Origin: Arenicola marina
Taxonomy: Eukaryota; Annelida; Polychaeta; Arenicolidae
Direction: 5' to 3'
Assembly: GCA_964019135.1 (NCBI GenBank)
Contig: OZ025265.1
Coordinates: forward strand, 19,753,143-19,817,142
DNA: 64,000 bases
This document shows, in pieces, positions 1 to 12,901 of the stretch. The notes beneath the pieces were generated by a model. It was not told the DNA's origin. It worked only from the letters and a program-made list of their open reading frames with translations, and did not search any database. Numbering within the stretch: the first letter of the stretch is position 1; each line of letters opens with the position of its first letter. The translations under genes were made by a program, and so were the position numbers.

Positions 1-1433
1 CTTTAAATACAGCCAGACTTTCACTCATTTAAACTTACACCTTTTGCTCCGATAAATGTAACAAAACTCAGGAATCGAATGGAATACAGTTGCCTCACAT
101 GGGTCTTCAACATTAATTGTGATTTGACTGAAATAGCTTCAACCTCGGTCTCGCGACAATGGTAAGGGACACCTAAAGAGAATCCACGTCTCTGAGAGTA
201 TCTCCGTACGGTTTCCGACGAAACACGTGGGGGATTTTGTATCATGCACAAACAGTTGCACAAGTGCGACTCGATCCACGCAACGACAGCTTTGGCTGGC
301 TTAACACAACACACTAAACAATAGCCGAACGCGCTACCTAGACCACGAGCTTGCCCTTGCTGGACACATTCCACAAAACATGCACAAGAGTGTCTGTAAC
401 ATGCTTTTTGGTAACACCCTATTTTTTTTTATAATTAGGCAATCAGGACATAATTAGATACTATTCATTACAAGAATTATTTGTTTATCAGAAGTGAGTG
501 GAGCACTTATGACCAGCTTTAAGCATCTTGGAATCTTACAATTTACAAGGTTACTAAACATTTTTTTTTTACTTTTTTTTTTTAGAACTTGCTCATTTGA
601 ACACCTTTTCATGGTTTCTTAAAAAAAGACACGCACATCCATCTAGCAACAAAAATCGAGTACTGGCAACCACTATTACCGATAAATGTTAAGCATCGCG
701 AAGTGAACACTTTCTGGGATGAATTTGATTGATGTAACACAGTAACAAAGTTTAAAAATGCAAAAGTAGCTAAAAATGCATAGGTTTGTCCAGGCGCAAT
801 AAAATTTAATAAGAAACAAGGACAGATGCAAATTAGTACTTTCTGTCCAAACATGGTAAAACGTCCCAATTGATAAATGCGGAATAAAATACTTGACATG
901 CAACGATAAGATCTGCCCCGAACGAAAACTGCATAGTTAAAAAAAATATATACCATACTTCAAAGTATAAAATACAGTCGCCAAATCAAAAAAGCGACTG
1001 AAGCTATTTCGTGTTTAAAAATCATTGTACACAAATCTGTAAATGCCTTTAAAATGTTACGTAATAACATAAACCCAGCGTCACGGAAGCAACCGTTTCG
1101 TCGTTGCATACTAAAAAATACTTCTCTAAAAACAGGTAATTTGACGGTTCGTATTTCGTTAATGCGCAGTAGGATAACTGATAGTTTGGGCTTGTCAGTT
1201 GGTATAACAATAACAACGGATATTTAAGCAATGAGCTGGTCGTTAAAACACAGGCAGTCAATCAGCAATAGTTCAAGCTGCTCTTGAACCGAGTAGAGCA
1301 TGATGGTTGGGCTGCAAGTAATCACCACGGAGATCTTTCGTTAATTGGGATTCCTTTTGTCCGCGATGGTGTGATGGTTGTCTCTGGAGACCACATTTTG
1401 ATGTCCTGAACCGGGTATATACACTGAGCATGG
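1..1433. other. CDC6 3' flank and 3' UTR, no recognised gene
   Basis: The proximal part (roughly 800-1433) is probably CDC6 3' UTR, because it directly follows the CDC6 stop on the minus strand. No canonical AATAAA is seen on that strand; an ATTAAA (plus strand TTTAAT at 805-810) is the best candidate poly(A) signal. A 117-codon open frame on the minus strand (21-374) contains a helix-turn-helix-like stretch (SSETVRRYSQRRG), but I cannot assign it to a family. Runs of T near 421-432 and 561-583 are simple sequence. Confidence 0.4.
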
Positions 1434-4400
1434 CTAGGGTAACCCCTGCGCCAGTATCGTGGACATCAGTGTTTTGTCTTGTAGCGTGGCTTCCAACTCC
1501 TGCTCATCCATCTTCAGTGACACCTGGTGAGCAAAAAGAAACGCTCATATCTATTAATAACCACAAGTAAAGCTTTCATTTAAGCGCTCAGACATTGCTC
1601 AGTTAAGCTCTCAGACATTGTTCAGTTAAGCTCTCAGACATTGTTCAGTTAAGCCCTCAGACATTGTTCAGTTAAGCTCTCAGACATTGTTCAGTTAAGC
1701 TCTCAAGACATCAATTAATTTTTTTTTTTTATTAATGTTGCCGGGTAGGCAATGTGTTTTCGGTGTTTAGGGAAGTAATAATGTTATTTGAAGGTTGACT
1801 CCCATGAGCCTTTGCGCGGGGATTCGCGGACTCGCTCCCCCCGCGCGTTCCCGCGCCACTTACTCCAGAGGAACTAAAGAGAACAGACACACCGTTTGAA
1901 TACTGAAATTGCTTTCGGTTTATCCCCGGTCACGACACTCCCGGTGGGCATTTTAAACTGGTTTATATTAACGCTAACGTCTTTTGGTTTATGAATTATA
2001 GATGGATGTGAATCGCTGGTGCATTTGGTGTTTAAGGGACTTGTAATTATAAGGGTATCTATAGGCTATCTGTTAGAGGTTGGAAACCGTTACCAGTTTT
2101 AATTTGTTAACTCTGGCCAGTTGGTATGCCGCGGCACACAGGGAGCAGAGTCCTGTAGTCACGCCTCAGAGTTTATAGCTTTAGGATCATTGGTTACTGC
2201 GATTTAACGAAAACTTTCTTTTTAAATGTCCTTCGTGATGTTCATACGAGGACTGTCTGGTACATACATATTCTGCAGCACTGAAAAAACTTTCTAAATA
2301 AAATGTTCAGTCATCAGGTAACATATAACCACCATAAATCGAATATACTTTTGTCACAGATTAGGTACTGAAATAAACCGAATATATATTTAAAACGTAT
2401 CGTACTTCGCTGTCAGGTAACACCTTGAGTTCCTGGTTAATTGCCCTTAAGTTTGATTATTCTCTTGTCACTTAATCCATCCCACTGAAAACAATTATCA
2501 AAAAGGCTTCAATGTCCAATTCTCACCTTCGCCATTCGTGCGTCCTTGGCTCTGTCTATGCCTAGGATGCCACGTGCTTCGACCAAGCCGCACATGGATA
2601 CGAACTCTGATTGGTCGACGCCTGCCATGTTCTGACGCTGACAGACCTTCTTGTAGGTCTCGTGCAACTGTAAAGAACAATTAATGACAGACATTAACGC
2701 AAAAATTGATAACGATTTGGAAGATCTAAGTCCTCGCCATAAATTTTCACTGCAAAAAAAAAATCCTTTTTATTGATATAAGTTTCACAATTTAATTTGA
2801 CAAACACAATGTTTGAGGTCTCTTTTATGCACATTAAGGCTAAATTGGGCCATGAAATGGTTGAAACATGCGCCAAATGCCGGTGCCAGGGCGCGAACCC
2901 ACGACCGGTTGATCTGCTGCTCCGCCTGCTTATTAATTGAGCCAGGGGGGCTCCTGTGATTAATACACGGGATGACGGTGATGATTTACGCACTCCACAC
3001 ACCCACGCGACGCAACAATTCCAAACATGGACAGCGACTACGCGCCATGACGTCACACGACGTAACTTAAAAATGCACGAGGACGTCACTCGCTTTATTT
3101 GTCCTCATCTCATCATGACGTCGCGCATAAGCTGCTCGCACGCACTGACCTTGCCGACGGTCGTGTGCTTGACCTTGCCGTGTTTGCGGAGCAGCAGCAG
3201 CGAGCAGACGGCTAGCTTCTGTTGCAGTGGAATGTTCTGCTGCTGTCCGGGCTGGACGGCCACGCGTGCCCCGTACACCTCGTTAACAATCTTCAGGATG
3301 TGAGGGACGCTGATCTTCTTGGGAACGCCCGGCGCCTTGGTCGGACTGGCAGCGCCACCTGATGAACAAAATTATCATTGATATATATGATTTTGCGTCA
3401 CGTGCGTCACGTGGGTCCTGTGTCCTCGCCACCCCACCCACCCCCCCCCCTGGTAGATAGTTGGGGGTCACAGGTTTTGGCTGTTACTCCCCGCAAAGGC
3501 AGAGTGGGTGTCTTGGGGTCTAAGCAAGGATGCTCCTGGTCAATGGTAACCATATGCCAGCTAAGATGTGAACGCCACACCCGCCTTTTCGTACTGGACT
3601 CCGATATTATTAGGTGGGCTGCCTCGCGCGGCAGTCATCAAGGACTTAGTAACAATGCCCCATGAAATGTAACACTTCACAACGAGGGCCAACGTTGATG
3701 CTCCACGTCAAAAGGCTATTTCGATGAAAACAACTGGTGAATAATTCTCTATTTCAGCGTACAATTTATTGCGGGCATATCCACTTAACTATTAACCCTA
3801 ATTTGGAAATATGGATAAATAAAGGATTATTATTACCGGTATACATGGATATTTATTAGTTCATGATGCGGAACTGCTTTAGCTACGGCACTATCCGTCT
3901 TATGCAAAGGACCATTTCAGATCCCCCCCACCCTTAGCAGGACCGTCAGGAGTCGACCCCGCCTCACCTGCGGCTTGGAAGACCTGTTGTTTGCGGACGT
4001 CGGCCTCCACGACCTCCACCGCCCGCCGGCAAACATCCAGCGCTTTCCGCATGTCACCGGCCACTGCTGCCACCTTGCGGGCACAAAACTGAATGGCGCT
4101 TGGATCCATCACTTTGGCTCCGTTCACCTCCACCTATGGGGAAAAGAGGACAACCCATCAGTGTTTCAGGCCGCTTTTGTACACATATGGGCATAAATCA
4201 TATAATACATGGATCCATTCCATAGTAATTTAAGGCCGCTGTTGGGTGCTGCAGTGTATTTACAAACTCCATCGGCCCCTTTTATCAAATGTTTTTGTCG
4301 GCAGAGAATGACTCATTGTGGTCTCTGCGTTAAAAAAAATGGTCCCTACTTCATCCAAGGCACAAAAAATTGGGCACAAATTAGAACACGCAACCAAAGA

Positions 4401-7400
4401 TCCATCGAACACAACAAACATTTCACTTCCAGACGACTTTTAAACAGGCCGGCACTGGCTCCCAATGCTTCTAGTGGCGTACCTGCTGCAATCTGTCTTG
4501 TAATACTTTGACGATCTGGTCCTTGGAATAAGGTGGGAAGTTCATGAGCTTGGGCCGACACTTAGGTCGAGCCTGTAGCCTGGGCAGGATTCGATCAGTG
4601 AGATCCAAGGCGTTGGCGATACCTTAATGCGCCATATAAAGAGAAAATATTCAAATTACGGACAAAATATTAAATGTACAGACAAAATGTTAAATTTACA
4701 CACAATGATAATGTCCCCAATAAAAAGTAAGCCACACAATTGGTAAAATCAAATGCAGAAACAAGATTTTGGACATAAGCTTCACATCCCAAAGGAACAA
4801 ATAAGGATCAGTCAGATGCATACCAGGCAAGTGCCAGCTTTGAATACATCTAGCCTGTCTGCCAAAATGCACATCACCAAAATACCTCTAATAGATATCT
4901 AATAGATCAGAGAAGGATTGGCTGGTGTTCGGGACCACGTTTGGGCACAAATGATATATAAAGGGCTGATGACCCCCTGGAACAACTGGATGATTGAGGA
5001 GAAAATATCCCCAGACACAACCAGGATTAAAACTTGCAACCGCTTCTAATACGGGGGCTACCTCTAATTGGTGTGATAAGAAGTTGGTGCTTAAGGACAA
5101 TTTTGGGTACACAAGGCTAAATTTGGCCATTCATCAACCTCCTGGGATGCAATGCAATGGGTGAGAGGAAACTTGCTTCAGATGCAGGTGCCAGTTAGAG
5201 TTCGAAATCACAATGTGTTGGTTTGTAGCTCAGCCTGCTTAGCATGTGAGCCCCTCTTACTTGATCAAGAGAAGATACATAAGACACAACCCAGTAAACT
5301 TACCGATGAGGACGAGTCTGGACTTAGGCAGTGACGGCCACTCAAACATGGTGTAAAGGATCTCCTGGTTCTTGCTATCCAACTGGTCAATCTCATCCAG
5401 GATCATAATGCTGCAACGTACGATAAGAAATTAAGCTCAGCAAGAAGCTTACACAATCCTGCGTGAGGGAAGACCCTTCATGCATTGCATTAGAATATCG
5501 CATTCTATCACATTTATCGGCCCAAATTATTATAAATATGAGAAAATATCTTATAACTTACATCATTTTTTTATGGCTACAGAAGCATCTTTCTAGTTCT
5601 TGCATGGCCTGTTTGCTGGAGAGACTGAAGTCCCTGCCCTTCAGCTGGCTCAGGATCTTGTTGTATACGGCTTGGGAGTTTCTCATGCTCATACAGTTGA
5701 TGTAGACAACAGGGTTAGAGGCCTCCTCCTAAAACGAAAATAACATTTGTACATTAGCATCAGCATCATTCAGCACGTAAATTTAAACTTGCAGCACATT
5801 ACAGAACATGATTTCATCAACTAGGTACAGAGACAAGACAATTAATATAATGCATATGAAACTTCTCACGTGTTTCATGTACCTAGGTTTTAACCATTAT
5901 TCCGGGAAAATGTTCAGGGTTGGCATGTTTACCTGGGAATGGGGGAACTGCTTAGGGCAAACGGTCGTTCTTCCATCTGAGCAGATACCATTGTATCTGT
6001 ATAGTTCATTTATAACCCACGCCCATGCTTTACAACAATAATCGATTCTGTCGAGGTAGTAAAGCGGGTATATAACGAGGCAACAGATTCTCAGCACATT
6101 GTACCTTGAGTTTCTTCATGGTGTATGACAGGACTGCAGTCTTCCCGGTTCCCGGCGCGCCAGATATGTACAGACTACCAGGTACTTGTCTGGAGACATG
6201 GTTCTCCAGAAACTCAGCCACCTCTTTCATCTCCTTCTCCCGACACACAAGTCGCTCCGGGAGAGCTGTGTGCAGCGCCTGTTTAGCCCTCTGGTAACAC
6301 AACCCTGTCGTCAGAAAGAAATATAAATTGATGGTCCTTGAATTAGGATCCTAGTCATGGCTAGACTAATTGCTAATAGTCCATTGGAAACAAATATCAC
6401 ATATTTGAATGGAATACTGTACAGAACGGAAATTTATCTCCAAAGCTTTTAAACAGAAGAACACTACACATTTAACTGTCCTGCTAAAAGTTGAATAAAT
6501 GGTGTATTTGTACCTCTTAAGGCTCCCAATATATAACTAGAAATTCATTTAAGAGCATTACATACCGGTAATATCATATAACAAGCCTGTTGACCAATAA
6601 AGATGGGAACACACAGCTGATTACATAGTTTGTAATTAAATCACCAGGCCAAGGACATTTGCTGTGAAGTCCTACCTTCTTGCCGAGCGAGTCGGAGTGG
6701 CGATAAAATTGGTTTGATCTTCAGTGGTCGCGGGGTTCCAGGAGAATTCTTGGGCTCAGCATTCTCGTTAGCAGGCTCATTGAATGTTAGGGCTCTCCCT
6801 TTGGTTATGGTATTCCTATCAGGCGTTCGAACCAGAGAGGGGCTCTTTGCTGGAGATCCAAACGTTAGGACCCTCACTCTTGCAGGGCTTGCGTACAAGG
6901 CTTTACTAGGTGTGGAGAGATTTGCTCGCAGAGGTGAACCAAGAGGCAACGCCAATGGCGAGTTTAGTAGGTCTTGCCTGGGTGAGTTAAGCAAGTCTTT
7001 CCTTGGTGATAATGGGATTCTCTCTATCCTTAATGCCTTGATCGGCGAGTCCATGCATGCTAAAGGCCTAACTCCAGCATTTTCTTTGCCCTCCGTTATA
7101 GCAACGGTTGTAGATTTGTCTCGTGACCGCTTTGGTGGTGAACATGGTGGGACTTGCTCTTTAGTAGATGCTGAAATTAAGCACAAACACATACCATTAA
7201 GGTTTTGCATGTTGTATTTCAAAGACAATAGGTATTGTGATACCTATGTATAATGAATGTTTTTTATTCTTTTGCCACAAACATATACTAGTCAAATAAA
7301 TATGAATAAACTTAAAGACACATTACCTTTTTTTGCTGATCTCTTCCTGGGTGATGTTCCTGTCGGTGTGTTCTCATCTTGCACTACTTTGACTCTTGAC

Positions 7401-7471
7401 CTTGTCGCCCGACCTCCCTTTTTAACAGGGAAGGGGATAACAGCATGGTTCTGACCACGTGTTGCTGGCAT
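1434..7471 (-). CDS. CDC6: CDC6, replication licensing AAA+ ATPase (complete, 10 coding exons)
   Basis: CDC6 binds ORC at origins in the nucleus and, with CDT1, loads the MCM2-7 helicase in G1. Coding exons in transcript order are 7471-7327, 7170-6676, 6304-6105, 5728-5562, 5410-5304, 4622-4483, 4133-3968, 3358-3150, 2667-2527 and 1523-1434. All have GT-AG borders and matching phases and sum to 1,860 nt (619 residues plus stop; human CDC6 has 560). The start gives MPATRGQNHAVIPFPVKK, resembling human MPQTRSQAQATISFPKRK. Exon 2 encodes a disordered regulatory region with SPPKR, SPRK and SPAK CDK sites and a KEN box. Exon 3 holds Walker A (GAPGTGKT), exon 5 Walker B (MILDEIDQLD), exon 6 the sensor 1 region (ANALDLTDRILPRL) and exon 7 sensor 2 (GDMRKALDVCRRA). 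Exons 8-10 encode the winged helix, ending in LAQGLP (human LATGLP). It is transcribed divergently from CWC22. No damage is seen. The exon 3 acceptor at 6304/6305 was chosen because it alone keeps phase and gives QEG-LCYQRAKQAL. Confidence 0.96.
1579..1708. repeat. 23-bp minisatellite, about 6 copies, in last CDC6 intron
   Basis: Near-identical units built on TTAAGCTCTCAGACATTG repeat head to tail, with single-base variants (CGCTC, CCCTC). They lie in the intron just upstream of the terminal CDC6 exon on the minus strand, about 56 bp from the acceptor. They end in a poly(T) run at about 1719-1730. Confidence 0.85.
1731..2526. other. Intron between CDC6 coding exons 9 and 10
   Basis: This is AT-rich intronic sequence with one GC-rich patch at about 1811-1862 (CGCGGGGA, CCCCGCGCG). 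I saw no coding exon, RNA gene or complete mobile element in it. Confidence 0.5.
2822..2965 (-). mobile_element. tRNA-derived SINE, minus orientation, CDC6 intron
   Basis: Read on the minus strand, the sequence starts with a tRNA-like head (GAGCCCCCCTGGCTCAATTA), a weak A box. A B-box-like GTGGGTTCGCGCCC follows, then a body and a tail containing TTTAGCCTTAATGTGCATAA. The tail resembles that of other SINEs in this window (5.1, 30.3 and 39.6 kb). It lies in the intron between CDC6 exons 8 and 9. No target-site duplication was made out. Confidence 0.6.
5085..5270 (-). mobile_element. tRNA-derived SINE with conserved central domain, CDC6 intron
   Basis: On the minus strand a tRNA-like head contains GGCTCACATGCTAAGCAGG (A box) and GATTTCGAACTC (B box). 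Next comes a central block with CCTGCATCTGAAGCAAGTTT, then a tail containing TTTAGCCTTGTGTACCC. The central block is also found, on the minus strand, in the element at 39603-39745 (GCATCTGGGGCAAGTTTC). A central domain kept while heads differ is typical of SINE superfamilies; which superfamily this is cannot be said from here. Confidence 0.6.
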
Positions 7472-7486
7472 GATTGAAGCCAATTC

Positions 7487-9546
7487 TAAAGAAGAAAGGA
7501 ATATAATTCTCATATTAATACCAGTAACTAACAATAGTAAATTTAAAAAGTCTTTTGTCTCTGCCAGATAAATGAGAAGTAGAACATCCTTTATTAAGCA
7601 GCTTGTTATGGATCTTCTACAATCCAGGAGCAGGGGAGGGGTCACATTAATTATTAATGAGTAACTGTAGTTTTCGACCTCATGGCTATTAACGCTGAAG
7701 CGTCAAGCATATATTATAGTTTTTATGAGTAAAAATAGGGATGTGGCAACACAGCAAGGGTGTGGATAACTGCAAGCTGCTTTGGCATCTTGATTCCATA
7801 CCCAACTTGCTCATTAGCAGTGTAAAGCTAAAACTAAAAGAGTTCATAATAAAAATAAGAATCAGTCCTTGAATCTTTCAAGATTTCTTTTGTGTATACT
7901 TCACCTATGCCAGACAGCCAAACAATCTCTTAGCCTTGATTGTGATATAAATTTACAAGTTTTCAACTTAGTGCTAAACTTAGTTTGTGTGCTTCTGCGA
8001 TGCTTTGGCATAAGTAGCAGCACCGTGCCAGCTAGAGTTCTGTGATGTCACAGGATAGACACATTTGCTACAACACAGATAAAATGGCAATGTCTATGAG
8101 GTTTCTGAATTTATAGAATGTAACAATCAAATTTTCTGCAAACTTTGATATAAACTTCGCTTAGGTTTAGTTTGAGCGGAAAAGACCTTGAAATGCAACT
8201 TTAATATTCCATTATTGTGTGGATACTCAATAATTTAAAGAAAATTTGGGACACTGGGACCCACACACTGGCCTACCTATCAGAATCACTGCAGGTCTAT
8301 AAAATATCCTGTTGAAAAATCCTTAGTCTTTTTCAGGTCAAGTTGTAGTCAAAGAATACCAATTAATCCATTTTTACACCAGACCCTAGTGTGAGCCTCC
8401 CCTGACTCCACCCCAGGCTGCCCAGTATGCACATATGGCCAGCCAATCAATCCGTCTGCTAGCTTCAGGCACCCCTCTTCCCTCCTCCCCACCCCACCCA
8501 CCCTAATCCATATGGCCATTTTGGTAATGGTCTGCGCCATGGCGTGGCCATATTGGAATCGTGTGAAGGAATTCAATCTTTCTGCATTTTAATAGTAATA
8601 ATAATAATTGGATTTATTCTTACACGGTTCTCGCACAATTAAATAAAACATCTACAATAGAATAACTGGCTCAGTTGAAATAATTCTGATATGGTTCTGG
8701 CCTAAATAGAAATTCCAAATGATTCAGGCCATGTCTGCTTCTGGCGAATTAAAACCCATTTACCTGCTCAGCATTTTTAATAATATTTAGCATCACAATA
8801 AATCTTTCCCGCCAATCAATGTTTTTTTGGTCTTCAGTATAACAGGGTTAGATGGTCCAAAGCAAGCCTTAATTGCCGCTTATAATTTATTATTGGCTGC
8901 CAAAGGAAAGGTTGACTAAGGTCTGATGCCTTTAATCGCATTGAGCTTCAATCAGTAATGGTTGGGGCCGTAGCAGCAAAGAGAGTGGCTAAATATATGC
9001 TGTGTTTCCAATCTTCCAGGTCAACTGACTGTTTGGTTGGTGGAGATTTTTTAAATATACCGGGATCGCGCAGTTGCCGGTTGCGCTGAATGGGAATTCC
9101 GACAAGCGCAGCGCCAATTCCGAATCAGCGCAGATTCCATTTTGCGCGTAACAGTAAGTCTTAATAAGCTTACGGCCGTCCTGTCTATACACTGTCACTG
9201 ATAGTGATACATAATTGACAACCACACACGTACATCATCAAATCAGGAATGCAATAGACCAATACTGTAACTTGAACACTGCCCCAGTTTCTTTATAAGC
9301 TCTAGTCTGTCGATGCTCGGCTGAAAACGGACATTTTCAATTCAATATGTGCTGGAGATCAGATTCAGAGACGAGTCATGAGAGTCCAAAACAAAGTCAA
9401 CTGTGGCTGTACCTGCAAACCGCCTTGCCCTTGAGAAGGTGTGACGCCATCATATTTTTTCTCATAACACATATCAAGCTTGCTTTTAAGTGAATTAAAG
9501 TACACAATCATGAGCGAAATTACTTAGTCTAGCCATAAATTCTCAC
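7487..9546 (-). other. First intron of CDC6
   Basis: A 2.06-kb intron separates the non-coding first exon (donor GAAG|gtgaga at 9547/9546) from the exon bearing the ATG (acceptor ctttag at about 7487). It is AT-rich. A GCGC-rich patch lies at about 9065-9150, with repeated GCGCAG/CTGCGC motifs. No other coding potential was recognised; the short frame at 8349-8576 lacks family features. Confidence 0.6.
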
Positions 9547-9625
9547 CTTCAAGCTTTATTTTCGTTAATCGTGCTTTTGATAAGTATTTTGTCTTTCAGC
9601 TCTTTAAATGCCACATCCGACCGCC
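9547..9625 (-). other. CDC6: CDC6 non-coding first exon (5' UTR)
   Basis: A consensus donor on the minus strand (GAAG|gtgaga) ends a short segment lying just downstream of the E2F and CCAAT elements. The second 5' UTR segment is 7486-7472, immediately before the ATG at 7471-7469. The 5' limit near 9625 is inferred from the promoter position and is not visible as a signal. Confidence 0.5.
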
Positions 9626-9630
9626 TTCAG

Positions 9631-9677
9631 TTTCCCGCGAAATACGAAGCTTTGCCAGCGAAGATGATTCTGATTGG
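9631..9677 (-). promoter_or_regulatory. CDC6 promoter: E2F site and CCAAT box
   Basis: TTTCCCGCGAAA at 9631-9642 fits the E2F consensus (TTTSSCGC) and is nearly palindromic. ATTGG at 9673-9677 is a CCAAT box for minus-strand transcription, 30 bp upstream of it. CDC6 is a classic E2F target expressed at G1/S in animals, so the pairing fits the neighbouring gene. Binding itself is inferred. Confidence 0.7.
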
Positions 9678-10199
9678 CTCATTCCTCCTCCAAACCGCCA
9701 GAGCTGATTACCGAACTTCCGTTATATCAAGCAAGTATTGAGTTTGTGGCTGTCAGGTGGACATGATTCGTCTTCACGACCATCAGAGATATTTTTACTG
9801 ATATCATACTGATTTGTTACCTTTGTTTGATGAACCCGTGTACACTACTTTGTGGGCTTACGTCTTTGCTATGCTAGCCTAAGGGGGGATATCGCAAACT
9901 ATAACATTATTTTATTTACTTTGGTTATGTCATCTTGTTTAATGCAATTCATTTTGCCGATCAAATATCAGACAAAATTACGTAGTGCAATGCACTATGT
10001 TAATTAACAGAGAAAATAACCTTCATTTTCAGATAACTTCCAGTTCTCCATACAACGTCTTCCCGTCAAGGCCATCTTAGGATTTAACTTTGTAACATTT
10101 TATGGCTTGATTAGTAAAGACTATAATCTAACCTTGTCAGCCAAATTCATCGTCTAAGTTAGCTACATACGCGTATAACTGGTACGTACACACGACCTT

Positions 10200-10790
10200 A
10201 ACTTGCTATAAATTGACCTCAGCATACGCAATTTTATTACCCTGAAGCCCGCTTGGTGTAGGCGATACCAGAGGTAATCATATGGCACACTGTCGAAGGC
10301 TTTTTTGAAGTACAAACGCACAATATAATTTTCTACCTTTCTTACTCAGATATTTCCGAACCATCGCCTGTAAAACAAATATTTGGTCAATCGTGCTGCG
10401 GCCCTTTCGGAAACCGGCTTGTTCCTCATAAAAAATATTCTAATATTTAATATTAATATTAAAATGTTCTTCTGCCCATTGCGTGCATCTTCTTGATATA
10501 ACCCTTGTAAAAAGCTTGTCGACGTCTGAAATCTACGATATGCCACGATAGTTGTTTGGGTTATGTACAGAGCCTTTAATTCTTATGCACAGGCAATACA
10601 ATTGCACCAGACAACGCTTTCGGAAAGATTCCCGCTGTCATTATCGTATTAAATAAGGTTTTCAGGATTGGTTCTAATACTTTATCATTTCATTCAATAT
10701 ACCGTCCGTACCAGGCCCTTTGGAATTGGCTAGACTATATATTCATTGCTTTTCGTATTTCTGCTGTCGTTATTTTGTTGTTGACGTCAA
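10200..10790 (-). mobile_element. LINE reverse-transcriptase fragment, decayed
   Basis: On the minus strand about 10240-10430 encodes EEQAGFRKGRSTIDQIF, then VLQAMVRKYLSKKGRKLYCA. After a frame change it reads FKKAFDSVPYDYLWYRLHQ. These are the standard motifs of the non-LTR reverse transcriptase core (QAGFRxGRST and FKKAFDSV). Upstream, 10560-10790 carries weaker RT-like sequence (TINNKITTAEIRKAMN) with stops. It is a dead LINE fragment; the clade (CR1/L2/RTE range) cannot be fixed from this piece. Confidence 0.8.
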
Positions 10791-10799
10791 CAGGTAGGT

Positions 10800-12700
10800 T
10801 TTAATCACATATAGTTCACAGTATTCGTCATGCTTATAATTAGATCAAGTTGGAGGAGATCTTTAAAAAACAAATCTACTTTGGGTTCCAAAAGTGTAAT
10901 TAATCACTGGTCTACACACAAATCTGCGAAATGCAGATTCCAACTTACGATTAGTTGTCAATTAAGCAATATAGAATGTTGTTACCATATTTATCCATAA
11001 AACCAAAATTACGGTTCTTTTCAATGGCAATTCTTTTAGTTTACAGTGTGCTACATGCGGAATATCTCTGATCAAATAGTACAGGCATGCACAGGTTAGA
11101 ATGAGGCATATTTAGTCAGTGCTCCGTTACTGTAATAATAGAGAAATGAACGCCATCAACATATATATCTTTTTAATATCGCAACTGGTTCAAAATCAAT
11201 TAATATATAGGGCCAAATTAACGTCGGTATATTCGAATAACGAAATGAATAATACAATCCCTAATTTCATTCTTGATCACTATTAGTGTTAACCTATTGC
11301 CTCGAACAATTAAAACCACATTCGTTTAGGCATGCATAATCCTACAAATGAACAGTTGCATGGATATATATATACCCCAAAACGGCAATATCTTTTGCCA
11401 GTTTCAAGTTCCAGAAATTCTAAGAAGAGCACCAGGTGACATTCAAATGTCACATGTCAAATGTCACAAAGATGAAGGTGCCAATCATGGACTCAAAACT
11501 CCTATTTGGCATGGTCAATGTGAACCCATATTTGAGATGAAACAGACGAATGGGTAGTTTTGAGTTAATTACTATTTTTGCACCCGATTATCTTTATATC
11601 TCTAAAATTTAACGTGTAGCTGATCATTCGTCTCTTAATCTTAGTTATAATGATCGAATCTTAGACCAATCGATATCCTTAATTATTGATTATTGATTGG
11701 AAGAATGAAAAAAAAACAAACATGGAATTTGACCTTAGATGGCTTTGAAGGCCGGTGTCAACATTCAGAAAATATTCATCATCTTACGAAATATATCTCA
11801 TTCCTTACAATTGGTTTCACGCCCATATTAATATTATGCCAAAGAGTGATTATACTATATATACTTATATAAGAGTGATTATACTATAAATACTTATACT
11901 GATATATTTCTCGTTCGTAACACAAAATGCCGTGAACAGTTTTTTGGAGGCCGGCGGCATCCTAACACTTTTCGGTTTAATCGCATGATTTTAGTACTTG
12001 CTGCAGGCAGCATGCATTGACTTCCGGTTCGTCAGGAGGCGCAAGCATTTTGTGGGGAAACATTTGTATTTTGATCTCCTGAACAGCTGAAGTCACACGA
12101 CAATATGTCGGAAAGGTAACGATACCAGAACTGTGTTGATGAGATAGTCTGTGTGAAGGTGTGTCGTACACATCAACATCGCCGTCGAAACTCAACATCG
12201 CCGTCGAAACTCAAAATCACGAGATGACAAAATACGGACTTAGCCGATTCGTCGCCACCACGAGCACTCGAATCAGTATATATATATATCTATATATCTA
12301 TATATATTTATATATTATGTATATAATAACAGAGTATGCAACATCTCAGAGAGGCCTGACAAACATCGGATATTTAAAAATATACCATTGTTGTCAGGCA
12401 TTTAAAAATAACATCAAACAAAGCATTAGCGCTAAGTCTTACCTTTGATACAGATTAAACTAAGAAATGGGGTAAAAACATCAAAATTGACAAACCTACA
12501 CAACCTCAGTCGCCATTTGCACCTCGTCACGCATGCGCATTAGCTAACGCTGGGGAAGTCAATCTTCATTGGCCCATTGACATATCTTGACGCATCTGAG
12601 GAAGTCTTGGGATCTTTATTTTTTCATGCACCTATGGGTGGCGGTTAAAATGATTATTACAATTTATTCCATACTATTCATCACGCCAAGGTACCCTGCT
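10800..12700. other. Divergent intergenic DNA between CDC6 and CWC22
   Basis: AT-rich sequence with no supported exon. A short duplicated segment (AAGAGTGATTATACTATA) occurs twice at 11843-11888, a direct repeat of AACATCGCCGTCGAAACTCA lies at 12174-12212, and a TA-rich microsatellite lies at 12276-12318. The short open frames at 11348-11557 and 11977-12448 have no recognisable motif. Confidence 0.5.
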
Positions 12701-12778
12701 AGTCTGTTTCAGTGACGGTAAGCACATAATTTGTATGTTAGTGCGTACTGTTTCTCATCAGGAAGTGCAACTGCAAAC

Positions 12779-12901
12779 ATGGCGGAGATTCATTTGGGTT
12801 GTTACTGGTGCAAAGTTGTTGTTTCTCGCGCTCCAAAACGTCTGACAACCATTCTACTGTGCAAAATTAAATGCTAATACCTTTTCCTGCAAGTTATATT
12901 G
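12779..12901 (+). promoter_or_regulatory. CWC22: Probable CWC22 transcription start region and non-coding exon
   Basis: ATGGCGG at 12779-12785 in the context AAACATGGCGGAG matches the YY1 element found at many housekeeping promoters. A good donor, ATATTG|gtaaga, ends the segment at 12901. The ATG at 12779 opens a frame that stops after 32 codons, before the donor, so this exon is read as 5' UTR. The next exon is 13023-13054 after a 121-bp intron. Confidence 0.5.

Noticed and set aside
6279-6291. CDC6 exon 3 acceptor at TTACCAG|AGGGCT
   Set aside because: This site breaks the phase with exon 2; the acceptor one step upstream (GACGACAG|GGTTGTG) keeps phase and restores the conserved CYQ residues.
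12779-12877. ATG at 12779 as the CWC22 start codon
   Set aside because: The frame stops at TAA after 32 codons before the donor at 12901, and its phase would not join exon 14257. It is better read as a YY1-type element in the 5' UTR.
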